A DNA stretch of 64,000 nucleotides, taken from positions 124,001-188,000 of the forward strand of contig NZ_KB907462.1 in assembly GCF_000382045.1 (NCBI RefSeq), written 5' to 3'. The notes beneath the pieces are model-generated. The model saw nothing but the letters and a program-made list of their open reading frames with translations. It searched no databases and was not told the DNA's origin. This DNA comes from Variovorax atrisoli 110B (GTDB lineage Bacteria; Pseudomonadota; Gammaproteobacteria; Burkholderiales; Burkholderiaceae_C). This document shows positions 28,033 through 37,465 of the stretch, piece after piece. Each line of letters opens with the position of its first letter. The stretch's first letter is position 1. The position numbers were made by a program, and so were the translations under genes.

Positions 28033-28799
28033 GTGGACTGCGGCTCCTGTGCGGCCTGCGGCGGCGCCGCGAAGTAGGCCACCGCGATGCCGGCCGCGGC
28101 GCCGGCCATCACGTGCCACGGCGCGCCCAGCGTGTGGAACACGACCGCCGACGACAGGCCACTGGCGGCGATCGCGAAACCCGTGCGCCGCCAGCCTGTC
28201 CAGAACCTGGCCGTCATGCCGATGAACAAGGCCGCCAGCGCGAAGTCGGCGCCGATCTGCCGGGGATCGCCAAGATAGGCGCCCAGCCACGCGCCGGCCA
28301 TCGTCGCACCGGTCCACGCGGCAGTGAAGACGAGCGCCAGGCCCATCCAATAAGACCAGGTGATGAGCCGGCCCGCACGCGCGCGCTGCTCGGCGAATCC
28401 CCATGTCGGGTCGGTAAGGAAGGCCAGCGCCACGCACATGCGCAGGCGGGTCATGCCGGCCCTTGCGAACTTCGGAACAAGGGTCAGGCTCATCAGCGCG
28501 TGGCGCACATTGATCAACAGGGTGGACAGCAGGATCGGCCCGAGCCTCGGTCCGTCGCTGCCCCATAGCTGGACGGCCGCGAACTGCGATGCCCCCGCAT
28601 TCACGAGCAGGGACATCCATCCGGCCTCCGCGGCCTGGATGCCCTTGGACCTGCATAGCGCGCCGAGCAGCAGGCCGATCGGAATCGCCACCGTCACCGC
28701 AGGCAGGATGTCCCGTGCGCCCTCGGCGAACGCGACGAGCGTGGAGGCTCGGCGATCGGGTGTTGCAGCGGAAGAGGCGGGGCCCTCGCTCGGCCTCAT
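28029..28799 (-). CDS. azlC: AzlC-family branched-chain amino acid exporter, large subunit
   Basis: 256 aa inner-membrane protein. The family opening FAEGARDILPAVTVAIPIGLLLG is followed by GASQFAAVQLWG and INVRHALMSLTLVP, with five to six more helices. It exports branched-chain amino acids together with AzlD. Its start overlaps the stop of the AraC-type regulator upstream, so araC-azlC-azlD is one translation-coupled unit. Confidence 0.88.
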   Translation of the reverse strand: MRPSEGPASSAATPDRRASTLVAFAEGARDILPAVTVAIPIGLLLGALCRSKGIQAAEAGWMSLLVNAGASQFAAVQLWGSDGPRLGPILLSTLLINVRHALMSLTLVPKFARAGMTRLRMCVALAFLTDPTWGFAEQRARAGRLITWSYWMGLALVFTAAWTGATMAGAWLGAYLGDPRQIGADFALAALFIGMTARFWTGWRRTGFAIAASGLSSAVVFHTLGAPWHVMAGAAAGIAVAYFAAPPQAAQEPQST

Positions 28800-29695
28800 T
28801 TCGACACCCCGTCACGGTAGGCGCCGGGAGTCACGCCCACCCTTGCCTTGAAGACCCGCGTCAGGTGGGCCTGGTCGGCGAAGCCCGTGGCCGACGCCAC
28901 GGCGATCGGCGCTTCTCCCCGGCGAAGCCGGCGCTTCGCCGCCTCGATGCGGCGGCCGACCAGGTAGGCATGCGGCGTGGTCCCTGCTTCGTTGCGAAAG
29001 ATGCGGATCAGGTGGAACCGGCTCACGCCGACTTCGCCGGCGAGGTCGGCCAGGGCCACGTCGTTCGACATGGCCTGGTCGTCCAGCATCGACTTGATCC
29101 TGGACACCCGCCGTTGCTCCCGCCCTCGCAGGGTCTCGGGGCGGAAGCGCTCGGCATGCCGCTCGAGGCAGCAGGCGTAGGCCAGCAGCAGCGCTTCTTC
29201 CGTGCCCATCGACCAGCCGGAGTTCTCCAGGGCCAGGTGCGCTGCCACCAGGCGGACGGCAGCGCCAGGATCCCGGGTCACGCGGCTTCGGAAATGCGGC
29301 TGGACATCGTGGCCCGTGATCTCGGCCGCGAGGCGTCGCACGAGCGGCACCGAAGGGTAGGTCACCCGATAGCTGTAGCCCCCGGCGTCGTGAGGCACCC
29401 CGTCGTGCACATCCTCGGGGTTCAGCAGTGTCAGGTCCCCCGGGCCGGCGCGGTGTCGCGTGCCCCGGAGCCACAGGGTGCCGCAGCCCGAGGTGATGGC
29501 CCCGATCACGAAGGTCTCGTGTGCATGCAGGGCATACCGATGCTTTCTGAAGGTCGCGGTCAGGCAGTCCACTCGTTCCTCGCCGCTCATGCACCCGGAC
29601 GTGAAGAAGCGCGCCTCATCCCCGGCCGCTTCGCGCACTCCGCGGCTGGCGGCTCCCGTCGCCGCTTTTTCTTCAGGATGTGCGTCTTCTCGCAT
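28796..29695 (-). CDS. AraC-family regulator of the azlCD operon
   Basis: 299 aa. An N-terminal AraC-binding cupin (residues about 25-165: HAHETFVIGAITSGCGTLWLRG, PEDVHDG) and a C-terminal double helix-turn-helix (about 195-295: VALADLAGEVGVSRFHLIRIFRNEAGTTPHAYL, then PIAVASATGFADQAHLTRVFK). It probably senses an amino acid or analogue and controls its own exporter operon. The start at ATG 29695 lacks a good ribosome site, and the frame is open to 29893, so the N-terminus is uncertain. Confidence 0.85.
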   Translation of the reverse strand: MREDAHPEEKAATGAASRGVREAAGDEARFFTSGCMSGEERVDCLTATFRKHRYALHAHETFVIGAITSGCGTLWLRGTRHRAGPGDLTLLNPEDVHDGVPHDAGGYSYRVTYPSVPLVRRLAAEITGHDVQPHFRSRVTRDPGAAVRLVAAHLALENSGWSMGTEEALLLAYACCLERHAERFRPETLRGREQRRVSRIKSMLDDQAMSNDVALADLAGEVGVSRFHLIRIFRNEAGTTPHAYLVGRRIEAAKRRLRRGEAPIAVASATGFADQAHLTRVFKARVGVTPGAYRDGVSK

Positions 29696-29963
29696 GAAGC
29701 CATTCTTGCAGTGCAGTAAACGCCTGTCTTGAAGAAAATTGACACGCCTATCCGGCATAGGGCCCGATAGTCGAGACTCGCAACGCTCGCCCGCCGGTTC
29801 TCGCGCGGCAGCGCAGTGGCGAAGAAGGAAGCGCGCCCAATCGGATGGCCCCTCACGGAGAAGAACTCTTGGAAGTCCCCCGCCAGCCGCCATCGATCTC
29901 GCCGCTCGCGGCGATCGCCGATGCTCCGGCGAGGCTTCTCGCTGCCGGGTCGCCCGCCCAGCC

Positions 29964-30926
29964 TCAGCGTTCGTCCGAGGCTGCCCGGCGCGCGCTGGCC
30001 TGCCGCACCGCCTCGACGAACGCGAGCATCGCGGCGCTTCTCTGAAGGCCGTCCCGGCGGAAGAAAAGACCGAAGGAGGGCAGTGGCATCTTCGGCGTCA
30101 CGTTGAGGCGGCGCACCCCGCCGCGTGCGAGTTCATCGCTCGCGTGCTCCCGGCGCACCACGCACACCAGGGTGGGATCGTGGCGCAGCAGCGTGCCGAT
30201 GGTCACCGAGGAGATGGCCTCGATGACCGGCACGGGCGGCGTCACGCCGTCGTCGAGAAAGGCGGTCATGAAGGCCTGCCGGACGAGCGTTTCCTTCGGC
30301 GGCACCATCCATGCCGCCGCCTGCAGGTCCGCCCACCGCAGCCGTCCGCGGCGATGGAGCTTGTTGGCGTTCGCAGTCAGCACGCAGAGCTCGTCCTTGA
30401 GCATCACCACCGGCTCCAGCAGGCGCGCGGTGTCTCCGGCCAGCAGCTCGGGCGTCACGGCGCCGAAGACGCCATCGAGTTCGCCTTCGAGCAGCCGCTG
30501 GATGAGTTCCTGCACGCGGCCCTCGCGCAGCTGCACCGACACCCCGGGCATCTGCCGGCGCAGGGCCGCCACGGCGGCGGGCACGGTCGCCGTGACCGAG
30601 GGCGCGCCGATGCGCAGCATGGCCAACGCGCCGCTCTGCATGGCCTCCACGTCTTCGGTGGCGCGCTCGAGCTGGTTGAGCACCGCGCGGGCGTGGAAGA
30701 CTGCGCCGGCCCCAAGGGCGTTGGCATGGATGCCCTGGTGGCTGCGCTCGAACAGCCTCGCACCGAAGCAGGACTCGATCTCGCCGAGCATCTTGCTGAT
30801 CGCCGGCTGGCTCAGGTGAAGCCGCGCGGAGGCGCCGCGCATCGTGGCCGTTTCCGACAGCGCGACGAGCAGTTCCAGGTGGCGCAACCGCAGCTTGCGC
30901 ACCAGATGGTCGGTCTTGCTGTCCAT
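29964..30926 (-). CDS. LysR-family transcriptional regulator
   Basis: 320 aa. Helix-turn-helix at residues about 15-70 (LLVALSETATMRGASARLHLSQPAISKMLGEIE), then the two-lobed effector domain from about 100 (LRIGAPSVTATVPAAVAALRRQMPGV). CGGAG precedes ATG 30926. It diverges from the CoA-transferase operon across 91 bp, so that operon is its likely target. Confidence 0.9.
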   Translation of the reverse strand: MDSKTDHLVRKLRLRHLELLVALSETATMRGASARLHLSQPAISKMLGEIESCFGARLFERSHQGIHANALGAGAVFHARAVLNQLERATEDVEAMQSGALAMLRIGAPSVTATVPAAVAALRRQMPGVSVQLREGRVQELIQRLLEGELDGVFGAVTPELLAGDTARLLEPVVMLKDELCVLTANANKLHRRGRLRWADLQAAAWMVPPKETLVRQAFMTAFLDDGVTPPVPVIEAISSVTIGTLLRHDPTLVCVVRREHASDELARGGVRRLNVTPKMPLPSFGLFFRRDGLQRSAAMLAFVEAVRQASARRAASDER

Positions 30927-30953
30927 GGGAGGTCTCCGGTTGGCGATTTCGAT

Positions 30954-30973
30954 TCGTGATCACTCCCTCACGA
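30954..30973. promoter_or_regulatory. Inverted repeat TCGTGA-N8-TCACGA, candidate LysR operator
   Basis: A perfect 6-bp inverted repeat with an 8-base spacer lies between the divergent LysR and CoA-transferase genes, 28 bp before the LysR start. Position and symmetry fit an autoregulatory LysR site; no experimental basis. Confidence 0.4.
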
Positions 30974-31017
30974 TTATCGAATTTTCAAGAATCGCCCAGG
31001 CCGATAAGGTCCGCACG

Positions 31018-32244
31018 ATGAATTCCACGAACAAAGAGACAGGCACGAGCACGGAGGTCCACCGCCCCGCGGCTCCGCTCGAAGGTGTGCGCGTCCTCGA
31101 CCTGGGGCAGTACATCGCCGGTCCGGGTGCGGCCATGGTGCTGGCCGAGCTCGGCGCCGAAGTGATCAAGGTCGAGCCGCTCGCAGGCGACCAGGCCAGG
31201 CACATCGGCCGCTATGGCGAGTCGATGATCCGCGCCTACAGCCGGGGCAAGCGCTCGATAGCGCTGGACCTCAAGAGCGAGGCCGGCCTGGCCGTCGCCT
31301 GGCGTCTCATCGAGGCCAGCGACGTCGTCATCCAGAACCTGCGCCCGGGCGCCATCGAGACACTGGGGCTCGGACCGGACACGGTGCGCGCGCGCTTTCC
31401 GCAGATCGTCTTCCTGTCGATCTCTGGCTTCGGCACTCAGGGGCCTTCGGCCCTGCGGCCCGGCTACGACATCGCGGCGCAGGCCGAGAGCGGGTTGATG
31501 TCGCTGACCGGCGAGCCCGACCGCCTGCCGCAGAAGGTGGGCGTTCCCGTCATCGATGCGGCGGCGGCCCACCTGGGTGCGCAGGCCGTGCTGGCGGCCC
31601 TGTATGCGCGTGCACGCACCGGCCGCGGCGAGACCGTGCGCACCTCGCTGCTCGAAGTGGCGATGCACCTGCAGGCCACCACCTGGTGCGACTACCTCGG
31701 TGGCGCGCCCGAGCCCACCCGCATCGGCGACGGGCAGCCGCACAACGCACCCGCGGCCGAGGTCGTGCCGACGCGCGACGGTCACATCGTGCTGTCGGCG
31801 TACGCGGATGAGCACTGGGCACGCTTTTGCCGCGTGATGGGCCGCGAGGCGCTGGCAAGCGATCCGCGCTTTCGTACCAACGCATTGCGCGTGCAGCACC
31901 GCGAGGCGCTGCGCGGCGTGCTGCGCGAGTGCCTGTCTTCCTTCACCAGCGAGGAGTGCGTGGCGCTGCTCAGCCGCAACCAGATCGTGGTCGGCGCCGT
32001 GCGCAGCTACCGCCAGGTGCTCGACAGCGCCGACGTGCAGGCCAGCGGCATGCTGGTCGACGCCGTGGCGCCCGACGGCAGCCGCTATGCCTCGCTCGCG
32101 CTGCCCTACACGCTCGGCCACGCACCGCGGCCGACGCCGTCCGCGGCACCTGCCTGTGGCGCGGACACCGACCGCGTGCTCGGGGCGCTGGGCTTCGACG
32201 CCGACGAGATCGCGCGGCTGCACGGCATCGGCGCCGTGGCCTGA
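31018..32244 (+). CDS. Class III (CaiB/BaiF) CoA-transferase
   Basis: 408 aa. LEGVRVLDLGQYIAGPGAAMVLAELGAEVIKVE is the family opening, and PGYDIAAQAESGLMSLTG contains the catalytic Asp (about residue 150). The enzyme moves CoA between acyl-CoA and a free carboxylate. AAGG lies eight bases before ATG 31018. It leads a plus-strand set with a DUF1254 protein, a Bug receptor and a carboxylesterase, so it may activate the acid released by the esterase or taken up through Bug. Confidence 0.9.
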   Translation: MNSTNKETGTSTEVHRPAAPLEGVRVLDLGQYIAGPGAAMVLAELGAEVIKVEPLAGDQARHIGRYGESMIRAYSRGKRSIALDLKSEAGLAVAWRLIEASDVVIQNLRPGAIETLGLGPDTVRARFPQIVFLSISGFGTQGPSALRPGYDIAAQAESGLMSLTGEPDRLPQKVGVPVIDAAAAHLGAQAVLAALYARARTGRGETVRTSLLEVAMHLQATTWCDYLGGAPEPTRIGDGQPHNAPAAEVVPTRDGHIVLSAYADEHWARFCRVMGREALASDPRFRTNALRVQHREALRGVLRECLSSFTSEECVALLSRNQIVVGAVRSYRQVLDSADVQASGMLVDAVAPDGSRYASLALPYTLGHAPRPTPSAAPACGADTDRVLGALGFDADEIARLHGIGAVA

Positions 32245-32280
32245 GCGCGGCTGCGCTCCCTTCGACCGTTTGAGAAATCC

Positions 32281-33567
32281 ATGACCATGCATACCGATGC
32301 GGCCATCGACTCGGCCGCCGACGCGCAAACCGCGACCGAAGCCGCAGTGATCCAGACCTTGCCGCTCTACGAGATGATGCGCATGCGGGCGGCCACCACC
32401 GCGCGCCGGCATCCTGTCCTGGGCTTTGCGGCGCCCGAGCGGGACTCGCGCATGCGCTGGGTCAACCAGTTCACCCATACGCACCGCCGTCTCGGACCCC
32501 AGGACAAGGAGGTCGTGAGCCCCAACAACGACACGGTCTACAGCAACGCCTGGCTCGACCTGTCCGATGGCCCGGTGGTCGTCGAGTCGCCCGAGATGGG
32601 TGAGCGCTACTGGACGCTGGGCCTGCTCGACGCCTGGACCAACCCCTTCGCATACGTCGGGCGTCGCACCACCGGCAACCGGCCGCAGCGCACGCTGGTG
32701 CATGCGCCGGGCTGGCATGGCGAGGTGCCGCAAGGCATCACGCACAAGGTCGCGGCGGGCGGCAGCGACGTCTGGCTGATCGGCCGCCTCCTGGTGGAGG
32801 ACGACGGTGCCGACGCGCAGCGCGTGCGCGCGAGCCAGGCCGCCTTGCGCATCGTGCGTCCGGACGGCAGCGACGCGGCGATGCGCGTCGACACCTGGAT
32901 CGACGGCCTGGACACGCGCGTTCCGGAGCCATCGCGTTTCCGCGCGGTGGTGGACGAGGCGCTGCGCCGCAATCCGCCGCCGGCGGGCGAATCGCTCGAC
33001 TGGCCGCCACCGACCGCGATGTTGGAGGCGGCCCTGCCCGCGGTGTACGAGCGACTGCGCCATGCGGGCCAGCCACACGACCTGGGCGGCGGCTGGGCCA
33101 TCCCGGTGATGGTGCGTACGCACTGGGGTGACGACCACCTCACGCGCGCACGCATCGCCCGCAACTTCATCGGTGCGCTCGGCGTGGAAGAAGCCATGTA
33201 CCCCACGGCCGAGGTGGGCGCCGACGGCCACGTGCTGCATGGCGGGCGCCGCTACGAACTGCGCTTCGCGCCAGGGCGCGGCCCGCAGGTGGATGCGTTC
33301 TGGTCGCTCACGATGTACCGGCGCAGCGACTGCCTGTTCGTGGCCAACCCCATCGACCGCTACTCTATCGGCGACCGCACGCCGGGCCTGCGCCACGAGC
33401 CGGACGGCGGCCTGGCCATCCGGCTGCAGGCCGACGATCCGGGCCCCGGCGTGAACTGGCTGCCGGCGCCGGCCGGCGAGCCGTTCTATGTCGTGCTGCG
33501 GCTGTACCAGCCCGGAGCCGATCATCTCGCGCTGCGGTTCGACTACCCCCCGATCCGCGCGCTCTGA
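32281..33567 (+). CDS. DUF1254/DUF1214 domain protein
   Basis: 428 aa. The N-terminal DUF1254 part (LPLYEMMRMRAATTARRHP, then SPNNDTVYSNAWLDL) and the C-terminal DUF1214 part (QVDAFWSLTMYRRSDCLFV, YSIGDRTPGL) are both clear. The family is common in catabolic operons of Burkholderiales, but its activity is not established. Usually these proteins have a secretion signal; none is visible here, so it is probably cytoplasmic. A second ATG lies at 32287. Confidence 0.8.
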   Translation: MTMHTDAAIDSAADAQTATEAAVIQTLPLYEMMRMRAATTARRHPVLGFAAPERDSRMRWVNQFTHTHRRLGPQDKEVVSPNNDTVYSNAWLDLSDGPVVVESPEMGERYWTLGLLDAWTNPFAYVGRRTTGNRPQRTLVHAPGWHGEVPQGITHKVAAGGSDVWLIGRLLVEDDGADAQRVRASQAALRIVRPDGSDAAMRVDTWIDGLDTRVPEPSRFRAVVDEALRRNPPPAGESLDWPPPTAMLEAALPAVYERLRHAGQPHDLGGGWAIPVMVRTHWGDDHLTRARIARNFIGALGVEEAMYPTAEVGADGHVLHGGRRYELRFAPGRGPQVDAFWSLTMYRRSDCLFVANPIDRYSIGDRTPGLRHEPDGGLAIRLQADDPGPGVNWLPAPAGEPFYVVLRLYQPGADHLALRFDYPPIRAL

Positions 33568-33604
33568 GTCCCTGCCACCCACAACAACGACGGAGACAAC
33601 CACC

Positions 33605-34582
33605 ATGGCCATCCAACGCCGACACGTGCTCGCCTCGGCTGCCGCCGGGCTCGCACTTCCCTGGAGCGTGCCTTCGCTCGCGCAGCCCTGGCCGCAGCGG
33701 CCGATCCGCATGGTCTCGCCATACGGCGCCGGCGGGTCGAACGACATCCTCACGCGCGTGCTCGGCGACTACCTCTCGCGCCGCCTGGGCCAGGGTATCG
33801 TGGTCGAGAACAAGGCCGGCGCGGGCACGCGCATTGCCAACGACTACGTGGCCAAGGCAGCGCCCGACGGCTACACGCTGCTGCACGCGGCCGCGCCGAT
33901 CGCCATCGGCGAGGCGCTCTACAAGGACCTGCCCTACGACGTGCACAAGAGCTTCGCCGCGATCGGCAGTACCGCCATCGCGCCGCTGTTCCTCGTCGTC
34001 AACGCGCAGGCGCCGTACAAGACGCTGGCCGAATTCATCCGCTACGCCAAGGAAAACCCCAAGGGCGCGACCTTCGGCTCCCCCGGCGCCGGCTCGGCGC
34101 CGCATCTCACCGCCGAGCTGCTGCTGCGCGCGGCCGGCGTGAAGGGCATCGTGGTGCAGTACCGCGGTGATGCGCCCGCCTACACCGAACTGCTGGCCGG
34201 CCGCATCGACGGCACGCTGACGGCCATCTCCACCGCCGTGCCCCACATCCAGGCCGGCAAGCTGCGCGTGCTGGGTGTGGCCAACGAGGAACGCACGCAG
34301 CTTTACCCCGACGCGCCGACCTTGCGCGAACAAGGCCTGGCGAACGTGGTGGGTTATGGCTGGTATGGCCTGCTCGCGCCCGCGGGCACGCCGGCCGACG
34401 TGATCGGTCGCCTGAGCGCGGATCTCCGGGCCGCCCTGGCCGATGCCGACGTGCGGCGCAAGGCCGAGGCCGTGGGCCTGCAGTTGCGTGGCAGCAGCCC
34501 TGCGGAATTCACCGCCTTCATGGCTGGCGAGACGCGCAAGTGGGCGCAGATCATCGAAGCCGCCCACATCACGGCCGAATGA
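33605..34582 (+). CDS. Bug/TctC-family receptor
   Basis: 325 aa with an RR-containing leader (QRRHVLASAAAGLALPW...LAQ), possibly Tat. WPQRPIRMVSPYGAGGSNDILTR and IVVENKAGAGTRIANDYVAKAAPDGYTL are the two family ligand loops. Third gene of the CoA-transferase set; the downstream esterase overlaps its stop. It would bind the periplasmic carboxylate that this cluster degrades. Confidence 0.88.
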   Translation: MAIQRRHVLASAAAGLALPWSVPSLAQPWPQRPIRMVSPYGAGGSNDILTRVLGDYLSRRLGQGIVVENKAGAGTRIANDYVAKAAPDGYTLLHAAAPIAIGEALYKDLPYDVHKSFAAIGSTAIAPLFLVVNAQAPYKTLAEFIRYAKENPKGATFGSPGAGSAPHLTAELLLRAAGVKGIVVQYRGDAPAYTELLAGRIDGTLTAISTAVPHIQAGKLRVLGVANEERTQLYPDAPTLREQGLANVVGYGWYGLLAPAGTPADVIGRLSADLRAALADADVRRKAEAVGLQLRGSSPAEFTAFMAGETRKWAQIIEAAHITAE

Positions 34583-36357
34583 TGCGCACGCTGTTTCGCA
34601 TCGCCGGCGGGCCGGCCAGGCTTGCCGGCCTGATCGTCCTGCTGGCGTCGGGGCTGCTTTGCGGATGCGCGGCCATTGCGCCGGGAGACGGCGGCGGACT
34701 GCGTCGGCTGACGAGCTACGGGCCGGTCATCGGGCTCGACGACGCGGCCGCGAACGGCACCTGGAGCTGGAAGGGCGTGCCTTATGCGCAGCCGCCGGTC
34801 GGTGCTTTGCGCTGGCGTGCGCCGCAGGATCCGCAGCCCTGGACCGCCGCAAGGCGCGCGACCGCCTTCGCGCCGGCCTGCGTGCAGACGCAGCGGCTCT
34901 ACGGCCCGGGCTTGAACAACCGCTACGACGAAACCGTCGGCACTGCCCTGGGCCGCACGGTCGGCTCGGAGGACTGCCTGTATCTCAACATCTGGACGCC
35001 CGCGTCGCGCGCCACCGCGCCGCGGCCGGTGATCGTGTTCGTGCACGGCGGCAGCAACATCACCGGCTACACGGCCGACCCGGTGTACGACGGCGCGGAA
35101 CTCGCGCGCCACGAGGACGCCGTCGTGATCTCGGTCAACTACCGCCTGGGCATCTTCGGCTTCCTCGATGCTGCAGCCCTCAAGACCGGCCGGCGCGACG
35201 AAGACTCGGGCAACTTCGCGCTGCTGGACATCGCCAAGGCGCTCGAATTCGTGGCCGGCAACGTCGCGGCATTCGGCGGCGACCCGAACCGCGTCACGCT
35301 CATGGGGCAATCGGCCGGCGCGGTGAATGTCTATGCGCTGTTGACTTCCCCGATGGTGGCGGCGCGCCCGCAGCCGCTGTTTCATCGCGTCGTGGCGATG
35401 AGCGGCGGCCTGTCGACGGCGGCAACCTTGCCGCGTGGCGGCATCCCCGCCGTGCTGCCCGCGCCCGTGTGGGCCGCGCGCGGCGAGGCCCTGGTGCTCA
35501 ATGCGCTGGTCGCCGCTGGTCGCGCGGCCGACGAAGCACAGGCGCGTCGCCTTGTTGCCGCCGAAGGCGCCGCATCCACGGCGGAATGGCTGCGCACGCT
35601 TGCGCCGGATGCTTTGCTCGAGGTGGTGCGCACGCGCCTGACCGCTCGCGGCATGGCCGCCTCCAACCCGATCCCCGACGGCTGGGTGCTGGCCTCCGAC
35701 CCGATCGCCGCCGTGCGCGAACGCCGTTACCTGCGGGTGCCCGTGCTCGCCGGCCACACGCGCGACGAAACCAAGCTGTTTCCCCAACTCTTCGCGCTGA
35801 GCGCTGACCTGGGTGGCCGCAGCGGCCGGCTGCTGAGCGACGCGCAGGTGTTCTCCCTTGCATGGCGCTACGACCCGGAGGCCCCACCGCAGACCACGGT
35901 GGCCCAATGGATTCCCGCGGCCTTCCTGCCGGTGGACACCCCGGCCACCGGCTTCGACGCACGCGCCGCGCAGCTCGATCGTCTCTGGTTCGCAGCCATC
36001 CGCGACGACATGCTCAATGCATTGCGCACGCGGCAGGAGGCCGTGTGGGCCTACGAGTTCGAGTGGGACGAGTTGCCAGCGCCCTTCGACCGGATCTTCG
36101 GCGCCGCCCACACTTTCGATCTGCCCTTCGTGTTCGGCAATTTCGGCCCGTCGCTGTATGCACGCTTCGCGTTCACGCGTGCCAACGCGCCGGGCCGGCT
36201 CGCGCTCTCGGACGCGATGATGCGCAGCCTCGGCGCCTTCGCCCGCCAGGGCAGACCGGACGATCCGGCCCTGGGCGTGGTTTGGCCGGCGTGGCCGTCG
36301 CGGCTGGTCTTCGATGCGGGGCCGATGCGGAAGGTGATCTCCGTGCGCACGCCGTGA
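34579..36357 (+). CDS. Type B carboxylesterase, lipoprotein
   Basis: 592 aa. Signal peptide with lipobox LLCGC, so the enzyme should be membrane-anchored in the periplasm or outer membrane. The alpha/beta-hydrolase of the carboxylesterase B family has Ser in GQSAGA, Glu in TRDETKLF and His in HTFDLPFVFGN, plus the early SEDCLYLNIW loop. It cleaves carboxylic esters. ATG 34579 overlaps the Bug stop (ATGATG), so the two are coupled. A membrane-side esterase, a periplasmic acid receptor and a CoA-transferase form a logical uptake-and-activation route for an ester substrate. Confidence 0.88.
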   Translation: MMRTLFRIAGGPARLAGLIVLLASGLLCGCAAIAPGDGGGLRRLTSYGPVIGLDDAAANGTWSWKGVPYAQPPVGALRWRAPQDPQPWTAARRATAFAPACVQTQRLYGPGLNNRYDETVGTALGRTVGSEDCLYLNIWTPASRATAPRPVIVFVHGGSNITGYTADPVYDGAELARHEDAVVISVNYRLGIFGFLDAAALKTGRRDEDSGNFALLDIAKALEFVAGNVAAFGGDPNRVTLMGQSAGAVNVYALLTSPMVAARPQPLFHRVVAMSGGLSTAATLPRGGIPAVLPAPVWAARGEALVLNALVAAGRAADEAQARRLVAAEGAASTAEWLRTLAPDALLEVVRTRLTARGMAASNPIPDGWVLASDPIAAVRERRYLRVPVLAGHTRDETKLFPQLFALSADLGGRSGRLLSDAQVFSLAWRYDPEAPPQTTVAQWIPAAFLPVDTPATGFDARAAQLDRLWFAAIRDDMLNALRTRQEAVWAYEFEWDELPAPFDRIFGAAHTFDLPFVFGNFGPSLYARFAFTRANAPGRLALSDAMMRSLGAFARQGRPDDPALGVVWPAWPSRLVFDAGPMRKVISVRTP

Positions 36358-36426
36358 AGACGCGGACCCTCGAGATCGACTGGCGCTCGGCCGGCGGGAT
36401 TTGCGTGGCGGCCGGCGATCGGTCTT

Positions 36427-36837
36427 TCAGGGCGCAATGCCTTTGCACCAATCGAAGAACAGATCCAGCTCCCTGGACTTGTCGAACAATGCGTCGGCGC
36501 GCAACTCCGCGCACCGGCGTCGCATCTCAGGCGTCGGGTAGTTCGTGAGAACCACCATGCGCTGGTGCGGACGGCGGTCCTGACCTGCTCGCAGCACCGT
36601 CAGGCCGGATCCCTCCCGCAGGAACAGGTCGACCACCGCCAACTGCCAGGCATCGCCCAGGTCTTCCAGAAGCGCGACGGCTTCGGTCGCGGTTTCGGCA
36701 ACGCCGACGACCTCGGCGTCCGCGAGCTCTTCCAAGGCGGGGATCAGGTTTTCCCTGATCGTGATGCTGTCCTCGACGAGCACGGTGGAAAGCGGCATCA
36801 CGGTGGCGCGGGGAAGCGCAGATGAGGTTGTGGGCAT
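36427..36837 (-). CDS. Receiver-only response regulator
   Basis: 136 aa CheY-like domain with no output domain. The acidic pocket (VLVEDS), phospho-acceptor Asp in LAVVDLFLREGSG, the switch Thr in VVLTNY and the Lys in LFDKSRE are all present. It would relay a phosphate or act on a partner protein. No sensor kinase is nearby. The start is uncertain: ATG 36837 or ATG 36798, neither with a ribosome site; the frame continues up to 36879. Confidence 0.75.
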   Translation of the reverse strand: MPTTSSALPRATVMPLSTVLVEDSITIRENLIPALEELADAEVVGVAETATEAVALLEDLGDAWQLAVVDLFLREGSGLTVLRAGQDRRPHQRMVVLTNYPTPEMRRRCAELRADALFDKSRELDLFFDWCKGIAP

Positions 36838-36974
36838 CAATAGGACTGACTGCCCGCAATTGGTACCTATAAGTCTCACATGGCGTGTAGGCCGTCGTCG
36901 CGACTTGGCCTGCCCGTCTTTACCTTCGGCCTCTTTTGAATAGGATCAGGGAGTGTTGAACGCCGAGGAGCCGC

Positions 36975-37262
36975 ATGACATCCCAGACCTCCAAGCCTGC
37001 GCAGGAAGATCCTTCGCGAATCCAGAAGGCCCTGCAAGAAAACACGCAGGCGACAGATGCCGTTCAGGAAGTTGCAGAAGAACTGGCCGTGGTGCACGCG
37101 GTGCTCAACAGCGACATTCCCAAGGAAACGCTGACACCGGAAGTCGACAGGGCCGTCGAGCGGACCGAGCAGCTCGAGAAGCAGCTCAGTGAATCCGCGG
37201 CCGACCTCCAGAAGGTGAACGAGACATTGCGCGAAGAGCTGTCCAGGCGTTCCACCGCGTAG
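36975..37262 (+). CDS. Small coiled-coil hypothetical protein
   Basis: 95 aa starting MTSQTSKPAQEDPSRIQKAL, with GAGGAG before the ATG. It is predicted to be nearly all helix, rich in Glu/Gln/Thr, with heptad-like spacing (TEQLEKQLSESAADLQKVNETL). No family recognised. Confidence 0.65.
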   Translation: MTSQTSKPAQEDPSRIQKALQENTQATDAVQEVAEELAVVHAVLNSDIPKETLTPEVDRAVERTEQLEKQLSESAADLQKVNETLREELSRRSTA

Positions 37263-37465
37263 CGCCTCGCGAGCCGCTGTGCCCCTGCGGTGCGCGGCAC
37301 GGGCTCCAGATGTGCCCTGAGCTCGGCATGAAGCACGAATGCACGTCGTTTCTCGACCGCGCCCACTTCTCATCTTTCGACACGTCGCAGCCGACCTACT
37401 CGGTCCCGGGAGAACTGCGGTAACGTCCTCGGGGATCACTCCATGTACAAACTCTGCGATCACCG

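Noticed and set aside
30985..33753. 922-codon open frame on the minus strand
   Set aside because: Antisense to the CoA-transferase and DUF1254 genes, with the same shadow composition.
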